Assembly (NCBI RefSeq): GCF_014356525.2
Contig: NC_052514.1
Coordinates: 2,376,623 to 2,440,622 of the forward strand
DNA from: Nilaparvata lugens
Lineage: Eukaryota > Arthropoda > Insecta > Hemiptera > Delphacidae
Direction: 5' to 3'
Length of the DNA stretch: 64,000 nucleotides
Positions 56,218 through 64,000 of this stretch are shown here, in pieces. The notes beneath the pieces are model-generated. The model was not told the origin of the DNA. It saw only the letters and a list, made by a program, of their open reading frames with translations, and ran no database searches. Every line of letters starts with the position of its first letter. Position 1 is the first letter of the stretch. The position numbers were made by a program, and so were the translations under genes.

Positions 56218-56927
56218 ACATGTTTCCACCCTGGACTAGACTGCAGTTGAGACGTGTTGATACGTCATCCGTGAATTTCCTATCCCGTACGTGTAAAAGT
56301 AACTTCTTTCCTTTATCATTTATTAAAAATATTCAATAGTGTTGATTCATTGCCGAATCTAAAGATTTTTCAAACCGAAGATCCCAACAATGCAATCAAT
56401 ATCGCTCCACTCATAATGCATTTTCCGAATATCCCGTTTTTCAAGAGCCCTGCAAACATCATCAAAGTGGGCTTATAGGAAAAAAGAGACCAATTGAAAA
56501 TTTCGTCAAAGTTTAATGCGGGAAAGCGATGAAGTGTGTTTTCTCCACGAATTGCGCGGCTTTTCCGATCATCACAAAAGGCTGCTCGACTTTCATTTGA
56601 AGAAGATTTTCCGACAGAAAAAATGAAAGTGGAAAGCGGATGGCGACGTTTGGAAAATGTTTTTCATCTTTGTTGGGAAGGCACTTCTATGGCGAATAAT
56701 AACCTTATTTCCCTTTTAACTTAGTTTATAAAGCTACTCAATTCTTAGGACGATTTCCTCGGTTTTTGCATTGGGGAACATCTGAGACTTTTTCGGTCTT
56801 TGTCATTTATTTTGATCCCCCAGTATTCTCTATCTTTTTCCTTTCTCTATTACACATTTTCGAAACCCTCATCTTCACTTTCCACATAATTTCAACTTTT
56901 GATCACTTTTTCTTCTTTTATTCAAAA
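56218..56927. other. Spacer with a family R motif
   Basis: Positions 56245-56300 match the 52816 motif. The rest, including a 62-codon ORF at 56536-56724, is unrecognised. Confidence 0.45.
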
Positions 56928-57608
56928 CTAGCCGTCAGGCTCGCTTCGCTCGCCATATCCGTCTAGCCAGGGAGCTCCGCCCCCTGGACCCCTGACTGGA
57001 TCGTCCAAGAATGAGATCAGCAGGCTCGCTTCGCTCGCCTGCATTTTTCATTTGGGCATTTTTATCATATGTTAGGACAATCCAGTCGGGGGTCCAGACT
57101 AAACGGCTGGCTAAACGGATATGGCGAGCGAAGCGAGCCTGACTGCTAGTAATATAATATTCCCAGGATTGAAGTAGCAGTGCCCAGTCAATTTTTAATT
57201 TTTCCGCGATAAATGCATTTAAATCTTCAACTTGGTGCCAACCTAACAAAGTCAACTCAACTTAATGCCAACCTGACAAAATTATTAATTTAGTTGCCAG
57301 TTTACAACTGTTTCGAAGAGGTACTCTATCTAGATTATAGTTCTATAGTAACATATGATATGGAAATTTCAATTATAATTAAGAGATTGGGAGAAGAAGA
57401 ATATACATGCTAGAAGACGATCTTTAAACCCTTAAAAACAACCCTTAGAGTTAAAATATTGCCAAAAGATTTCTTAGTGCGCCTCTAAAGGGCCAACTGA
57501 ACATACCTACCAAATTTGAACGTTTTTGGTCCGGTAGATTTTTAGTTATGCGAGTGAGTGAGTGAGTGAGTGAGTGAGTCAGTGCCATTTCGCTTTTATA
57601 TATATAGA
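56928..57608 (-). mobile_element. Non-autonomous Helitron, minus strand
   Basis: In reverse it starts TCTATATATATAAAAGCGAA and ends in a hairpin plus CTAG. It matches 15516-16143 through the tetramer run, ACGTTCAAATTTGGTAGGTA-type block and terminal inverted repeats. This copy has extra segments: a second hairpin GGCGAGCGAAGCGAGCC with CTAGT near 57121-57150 on the plus strand, and a further hairpin at about 57020-57042. No Rep/helicase. Confidence 0.85.
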
Positions 57609-58282
57609 AGACTCCTAGTTTATTTCTATGTGTAACCCTATATAAATTTGGGAGAGGAATCAAAAGCACAAGGTTACCTTATCTTTCCTCTTCCTATCAT
57701 TTTGATGGTGTTATTATTGTATGATTGATTGATTGATTGTGTAAAAGTTTCTCTTCTCTAATATTATCTATGAGAATCTATGTAGGATCTATCATAGAGT
57801 AAAGATAGCATTAGAAGATATCCCATGGTATAGGTAGTTTATGTTACAAATTTCAAGCCGATTTTCGGTTAAATCAAGCTGTCGACTGTCGACTACTGTC
57901 TCTTATTACTGTTTTGTTAGGGTGAGAGGGTACGAACGGCACAGTATGAGTGACTACCAGCGTCACATGGTTTCACGAAAAATAACTACTAGGACAATCA
58001 GCTTGATATAACAATGAAATTTGCAAAATAAACGCTCTATACCATCGGATATCACTTCCTCTATATTATTTATCTATGCTCCTAGCCATGTCTCTACAAT
58101 AGGTATCACGCTGTATATCTTCAATATGTGTGTATTATTAACACGATTGTGTATTCTTTCTGATGAAAATAGAGACTTTTGCTATCCTGCGCTACATATA
58201 ATAATTTGAACCGACCGGTGATTGGATTAAGTCTGAAAGTAGCAGTTGACGTTTTGATGAAAGAAAGCAAACTCTGAATAAA
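57609..58282. other. Unannotated spacer
   Basis: Includes a short (GATT)n run near 57722. No gene. Confidence 0.4.
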
Positions 58283-58368
58283 GGAGAAGGAGACGAAGAA
58301 GAAGAAGAAGAAGAAGAAGAAGAAGAAGAAGAAGAAGAAGAAGAAGAAGAAGAAGAAGAAGAAGAATT
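58283..58368. repeat. (GAA)n microsatellite
   Basis: About 70 bp of perfect GAA triplets with a short imperfect lead-in. Confidence 0.97.
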
Positions 58369-58913
58369 GAGGAGTAGAAGAATAAAACCATTATTATAAC
58401 CGCAACAGCGAAATAGTTTTAATCTGCTAGAGTTCCTTTCATTGAGCTCTCAACGTTTTACAAAAGTCGTTACACAGAGAAAAGTTTCAAGTTGAAAACA
58501 CCTCCAGACACTTTTCCGCTTGCCACCGACTTGTGAAAACTCATTTTCCAATTTTCCCGCCACAAACGAGTAAGCTATTAAGAGAGCTGTTATAGAGAGT
58601 TGAAAACTATGTTTCTACTGTTGATTGAAACTTTTCAAATAACTTAATAATGTAGACGTGTAAGCACATAGTTTTCAACTTAGTTTATAGCAATTGTTTA
58701 CCACTAGATTAACAAAATATTTCAAAATGAATTAAATTAAATTGAAAATAACTATGTAACTTATTACATTATTTTAATTCATTTTATTTGTCAAATTCTC
58801 AACAAGAACTGGGAGAAACTATATGAAGAAACTATATGTTCCGATAGCTTAAAAGCCAGTTAGATTCCAATTATGATTGAATGCCATGAGAACCAATAGG
58901 AAAGAAAGAGATA
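58369..58913. other. Unannotated spacer
   Basis: ATAGTTTTCAACT occurs in both orientations (near 58604 and 58668). No gene. Confidence 0.4.
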
Positions 58914-59185
58914 GAGATTGATTGATTGATTGAGTACTTTATTCATGTAGATTTCAATATTTACTGGCTTTTACACTTATATACAATAGCTTATAATGCA
59001 GAAAAATTATAGATGAATTCGCATAATAAAGACCAAGAAAATGATTTTTGAACTGCATATGATATGAAAAAAGCAATTGGTAATAACTATAGATAAAATA
59101 GATCATATTGTTATGCATCTACATAAATTGGCGGAGCTTTGGACATATCAATGTCCATTCTTCGGAAAGAATATTCGAAGCGAGA
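58914..59185 (-). mobile_element. Family L LINE 3' end, copy 2
   Basis: The left edge GATTGATTGATTGAGTACTT is the inverted 3' tail. The body shares GGCGGAGCTTTGGACATATC and CCATTCTTCGGAAAGAATAT with 41035 and 62690. Confidence 0.8.
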
Positions 59186-59227
59186 GAGAGAGAGATTGAG
59201 TGAGAGAAAGAAAGAGAGAGTCAGGAG

Positions 59228-59560
59228 AGAGAAATTGATTGATTGAGTTCCCCAGTCTAGCAGATTACAATATATACTGGCTTATACACAGCTGTATATA
59301 GCTTAAAATACAGTTTTAAATGAATATATATAATATATAATATGAAATATATAATATATACATTATTAGAATGCAAGCTAAAGTAATTATTTTTGAACTG
59401 TACATGATAAGAAAAAAGAATTCGATTCAGAAATTCCTTCAAGATAATAATATTGTTTTGTATCTGCATAAATTGACGGAGCTTTGAACATATCAATGTC
59501 CATTCTTTGGAAAGAATATTCAAAATATACTTCCCAGTAACACTACCAAAGAGAAAGAGA
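59228..59560 (-). mobile_element. Family L LINE 3' end, copy 3
   Basis: Again begins with an inverted GATTGATTGAG tail and continues through ATATACTGGCTTATACAC, GACGGAGCTTTG(A)ACATAT and TTCCCAGTAACACTA. It lies about 40 bp from copy 2 in the same orientation. Confidence 0.8.
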
Positions 59561-60039
59561 TAGAGAAAGAGACGAAGAGGAAGAAAGCGCGAGAGAGAGG
59601 GTGTAGAAGGGATGAAGAGAAGATCAATTTTCATAACGACAAGGAAAGTTGTGTGAGTGCGCCACACCAGATTTTTTCTCTCCCTATCATTTTGATGATG
59701 AACTTATTGTATCAATTAATCAAACAATAAAGAAGAAAGCAATAAAAGAAATGAGAATGATATTATGTTGCAAGGAAGGTAGGATGAGGTAATACTTTCA
59801 AAACACAGGAGAAGAGGAGATCAACTTTGAAGTGAGGAGGATAAGAATAAAACGATTTTAAAAGTATTAGAAAATCAGTTTATTTCCTTCAGAAATAACA
59901 AATATTTCAAATATGAACCTTACAAATATTTCAGAAGAAGAGAAGGAAAAACTTGAAACATTGATGGATAAAAACTACTTAATATTGTCAAAAGCACTAA
60001 TCTATTGAAACAATTCAGTAGTTTACAATATTCTATCAA
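59561..60039. other. Spacer with family T end fragment
   Basis: 59638-59680 matches the right end of family T (GACAAGGAAAGTTGTGTGAG, CCACACCAGATTTTT). The rest is unrecognised. Confidence 0.5.
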
Positions 60040-60597
60040 GGCTACTCAAGGAGAGGGGGAATAACTTTGAAACTACATGTAGTGGTGGGGGAATAACTTT
60101 GAAATGAATGTAGGGGAAGAGAATGAGTTGAAGATTATTCAAGGAGAGGGGAAATAACTTAAAACTACATGTAGTGGTGAGGGAATAACTTTAAAATAAA
60201 TGTAGGGGAGGAAATAAATATTGAAGATTATCCAACCAGAGGGGAAATAACTTGAAACTACATCTAGTGGGGGGGGATAACTACAAAATAAATGTAGGGG
60301 AGACAAATGAGTTGAAGATTATTCAAGGAGAGGGGGAAAAACTTTGAAATAAATGTAGGGGGATAAGTTGAAGGTTACTCATGGAGAGGGGAAATAACTT
60401 GAAAATAAATGTAGTAGTGGGGGAATAACTTTGAAATAAATGTGGGGGAGGGAAATAAGTTCAAGGTTACTGAAGGAGAGGGGGAACAACTTTGAAATAA
60501 ATGTAGGGGAAGGGAATAAGTTCAAGATTATTGAAGAAGAGGGGGGATTACTTTGAAATAAATGTGGGGGAGGGAAATAAGTTGGCGATAACATTGT
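60040..60597. repeat. Minisatellite of GGGGAATAACTTTGAAAT type
   Basis: A degenerate array of the phrase (GGGG)GAATAACTTTGAAATAAATGTA, alternating with GAGTTGAAGATTATTCAAGG blocks. The basic repeat is about 55-65 bp and is arranged in larger units of roughly 120 bp. Confidence 0.85.
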
Positions 60598-61261
60598 GAG
60601 ATGTGGAATAAATTGAAACTATGTACATGGAGTGAAGGAGCAGGTTATCCACATTTGCTGCATTTCAGATGCAAATTTCCTGATAAAATATTCAGAAACA
60701 ACCAAGATGCTTCTCACTGTATGCCATTGTGAATAGTCAGAATTGTTTGAATGGAAAACATCAATGTTAATCCATTAGGACTACTGACAGTTAGACAGTG
60801 AATCTTACTGTCTCTTCTCACTTTGGATTCAGTTTTAAACTGTCATTACTGGTTGAATAGGATACGTTAATGATATTCTATAAGGATTCCTGACAGTTTG
60901 ACTTTGAATATTGGGGAGCCATGTTTTGGGGTGCGACATGCAGACATGCTGTGGCAAGGACGAAGGACGAAGGACGAAGGACCTTCTAGGAGCGCTTGTC
61001 TCCGCCAAGGACACGCCAAGGATAGCACAGGATGTCACTTGGTGGGGTGACATCCTAACTGAGGGGTGGAAAGGAGTTAAGGGAGGTTAGACTCCCCCCT
61101 GATTGAATGTTTACGGCTGAGACTGTACTTTGTGAAAGCTGCTACACCTTAGAATTGATTGTACTTGGGAAGATGTTATTCTCGTAGTCCATATTTTCTG
61201 CTTTTGTCACTTTCATAACTTTTGAAACTAGCAGGAAATCCGTGCTCTGCAATGGTCTAAC
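60598..61261. other. Unannotated spacer
   Basis: Includes the recurrent short motif near 60837-60907 and a small GGACGAA repeat (four times) at 60957-60982. No convincing gene. Confidence 0.45.
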
Positions 61262-61680
61262 TAAATTAGTAGTTCTGTGAACAGTAGACCTCACGCAGTA
61301 TTCTCATCCACAAGTACCTGATTGAAACTATAGACCTTATGGAAATACAGCAATAGACTGGCTTCTCCACACATCTGTGTAATCACTTGTCAGCTGATTT
61401 ATGATGAATAATTCTATAGCCTGATTTTCACTCTTATATATTGGCGTATGAAGGAGGCTCCTTTTCCCTTTTATATTATCCTTGAAATGAAAAAACCTTG
61501 TATATACGTCGACGCGCAGTTAAAAAAGGAACATACCTGTCAAATTTCATGAAAATCTATTGCTGCGTTTCGCCGTAAATGCGCAACATATAAACATAAA
61601 CATTCAAACATTTAAACATTAAGAGAAATGCCAAACCGTCGACTTGAATCTTAGACCTCACTTCGCTCGGTCAAAAATTG
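61262..61680 (+). repeat. Family G repeat, fullest copy
   Basis: Runs from TTCTGTGAACAGTAGACCTC to TTAGACCTCACTTCGCTCGG. This copy shows the undisturbed GACGCGCAGTTAAAAAAGGA junction that the LINE interrupts at 45012/50466. Non-coding. Confidence 0.85.
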
Positions 61681-61845
61681 ACAAACTGAAAACTTTACCA
61701 TCTGGAATCTTGAAAAATTTGGAATAGGCCTATAACCATCCTTTGTGAATCAGGTATCTATTTGCAATATTTCAAGGTTATCAGTTGAGTAGTTCAGACG
61801 TGATGATGAGTCATTCGTGAATTTTAACTTGAAATTTTGCATGAA

Positions 61846-61906
61846 AAAGAAGAAGAAGGAGAAGAAGAAGAAGAAGAAGAAGAAGAAGAAGAAGAAGAAG
61901 AAGAAT
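61846..61906. repeat. (GAA)n microsatellite
   Basis: Perfect AAG/GAA triplets, immediately upstream of the (GAT)n tract. Confidence 0.97.
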
Positions 61907-61907
61907 G

Positions 61908-62457
<550 letters not shown>

Positions 62458-62689
62458 GTAGCTACAGTCCGAGAAGACATCTTGCAAACAGTCTGGGATG
62501 AATTTGGCAACCGTCTAGATGTCGTCCGAGCCTCAAGAGGAGGGCACATAGAACACTATTATAATACATCATTATAAACTTGATACTTATGTGAGTAATT
62601 TTATGTGAAATTGGTTTGTGTACATCATTTTCTTGATGAATAAAACTGTTAAAAATTGTGTCATTCTTTTTGAAACACTATATATAAAC

Positions 62690-62860
62690 TGAAATATGAA
62701 TTATTGATCTGTACATTATACGAAAAAGAATACAATATAAAAAATCCTTCAAGATAATATTGTTTTGTATATACGTAAATATTGGCGGAGCTTTGTACAT
62801 ATCAATGTCCATTCTTTGGAAAGAATATTCAAAATATCCTTTCCAGTGACACTCTGTCAA
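62690..62860 (-). mobile_element. Family L LINE 3' end, copy 4
   Basis: Shares ATTGGCGGAGCTTTG, ACATATCAATGTCCATTCTT and GAAAGAATATTCAAAATAT with the other copies. The tail at the left edge is less clear. Confidence 0.7.
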
Positions 62861-63277
62861 AAGAGAGAGAGAGAAAGAAAGAGAGAATGAGTGTGTGAGA
62901 GTGACAAATGAAAGAAAGAGAAAGAAAGAGCGGATAAGAAACAAGGAATAAGAGCAAGAGAGGAAGAGAATGAAAAGGAGGAAGAGACTTGATAAGGAAA
63001 ACAGTTTTCCAGATAGCAGATGCACTTTTCCCCCATTTAAAGCCCCACACTTCATTTCAGAGGTTTCCCCTTTTCGTCGTCACATGAAATATATGCTAAT
63101 ACGTCAGAGCTGTTGAGGTGCACACAGCACACATCTGGTTACATCTCACCAACTCACCAACTCAGTCTCAGCTCTACCTCATTCCAATTTCTTGGCGAAT
63201 TTATCTGAGGGGACACTTTCTCAACAGTTGCATCCTAAATTCAAAGTGGTATGCACGTGTCTACCCACCCATAGCGA
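62861..63277. other. Unannotated spacer
   Basis: GA-rich stretch to 62990, then unremarkable sequence; no gene. Confidence 0.4.
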
Positions 63278-63652
63278 TATAGTGAGGTCCACGTTATAAT
63301 GGCAGTGTTTGATTAGCAATAGTATTGCTATCCTTGTCTATCAGTCAACAAAGCGGTTAGCGCTATCTCTTTCTCGCTTTGTTCTGTTGCCAGATCGTCT
63401 TTTAACAATGTAGAATTAATAATTGATTAACAAAATATTTCATTTTGATAAATCAATTAAAATTATAACTTCTTGCTTGATAAAATATAATTGATTATTT
63501 TAAACGAGAATGAACAGTTGATATTACATCAATAAACCTGTATCAGCTACCGTCTATAGAAGATATTGTATTATTATTATTACAAGATAGAGGATCGGCA
63601 ACGTTGTTCTGCTATCTTTTTCCACTGACATTATAACGTGGACCCCACTATA
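63278..63652 (+). mobile_element. Family M MITE, best-preserved copy
   Basis: 375 bp. Left TATAGTGAGGTCCACGTTAT and right ATAACGTGGACCCCACTATA are inverted with one mismatch in the first 20 bases. TA at both outer edges suggests a Tc1/mariner-type TA target. AT-rich interior with GTATCAGCTACCGTCTATAG, no ORF. Confidence 0.9.
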
Positions 63653-64000
63653 GATTCAAAGTCCAGTGACAAGACAACAGGAAAACGTGTTGCAGAAAAA
63701 AATGAATATTATTTTGAAGGGAAGTGAAAACATTTATGATAAAAAGACAAAACTAGCGAGGGACTCTGATGATGATACATGATAATACACGCCACCGCTA
63801 ACTTTATGTCACTGATAAATGGTGTGAATATTATAAGTGTTTATGTTTGCGTTAAAAAGGGTCTTCTCCCCTGTCACTCACTCTCTCTCTCTCACTGACT
63901 CTCTCTCACTCTTGTTCCCTTGTTTTCAGCGAAAGGAATGGCGCAATCATCTCTTGTCTTTCCCTGCCTTATTCCCTCCCTATGCCTCCATTTCTACCCC
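63653..64000. other. Unannotated window end
   Basis: Short (CT)n runs near 63880-63910; no gene. Confidence 0.45.

Overview
The window is a gene-poor, repeat-dense stretch of an insect nuclear genome. It is AT-rich, carries very long microsatellites and pyrimidine-rich satellite DNA, and is packed with MITEs, Helitrons, LINE fragments and a large Ty3/Gypsy LTR array. The elements resemble those of sap-sucking Hemiptera. A planthopper such as Nilaparvata lugens is my best guess, made from general familiarity with these repeats and not from a search. I see no host protein-coding gene. The coding capacity lies in two retrotransposons, plus several decayed reverse transcriptase or transposase fragments. 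One possible host feature is a non-coding first exon near 44.3-44.7 kb.

Layout. 1-13 kb: polypurine/polypyrimidine tracts, two copies of a roughly 600-bp dispersed repeat (family A), a fold-back MITE between two direct repeats, a minus-strand SINE fragment, three LINE remnants, a 100-base assembly gap and a 10-unit satellite of about 167 bp per unit. 13-24 kb: a dense MITE field, with a Helitron nested inside a MITE, several inverted-repeat elements, a roughly 700-bp tandem duplication and a third family A copy. 24.7-39.0 kb: one Ty3/Gypsy array in the order LTR - pol remnant - LTR - gag remnant - LTR, with ATAT on both outer sides. The two internal regions carry complementary deletions. 39-45 kb: mostly unrecognised sequence, a 100-bp tandem repeat and a reverse-oriented family A copy. 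45.0-50.5 kb: a full-length CR1-group LINE with both ORFs open, bounded by an exact 11-bp target-site duplication. Its 5' end is a tRNA/SINE-like sequence. 50.5-64 kb: a 144-bp-arm inverted repeat around a Pol III B box, a 2.1-kb terminal-inverted-repeat element containing a 165-bp tandem array, a second Helitron, LINE 3' ends, a minisatellite, a 420-bp (GAT)n tract beside a mariner-type transposase remnant, and an intact 375-bp MITE.

How the parts relate. The LINE could supply reverse transcriptase in trans to the SINE-like sequences. The SINE-like head on the LINE itself suggests a Pol III-type promoter or a template-switch chimera. The Gypsy array cannot be autonomous: one half keeps RNase H and integrase (frameshifted), the other keeps gag only, and RT and protease are missing from both. 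All identifications come from reading the sequence; no database was searched.
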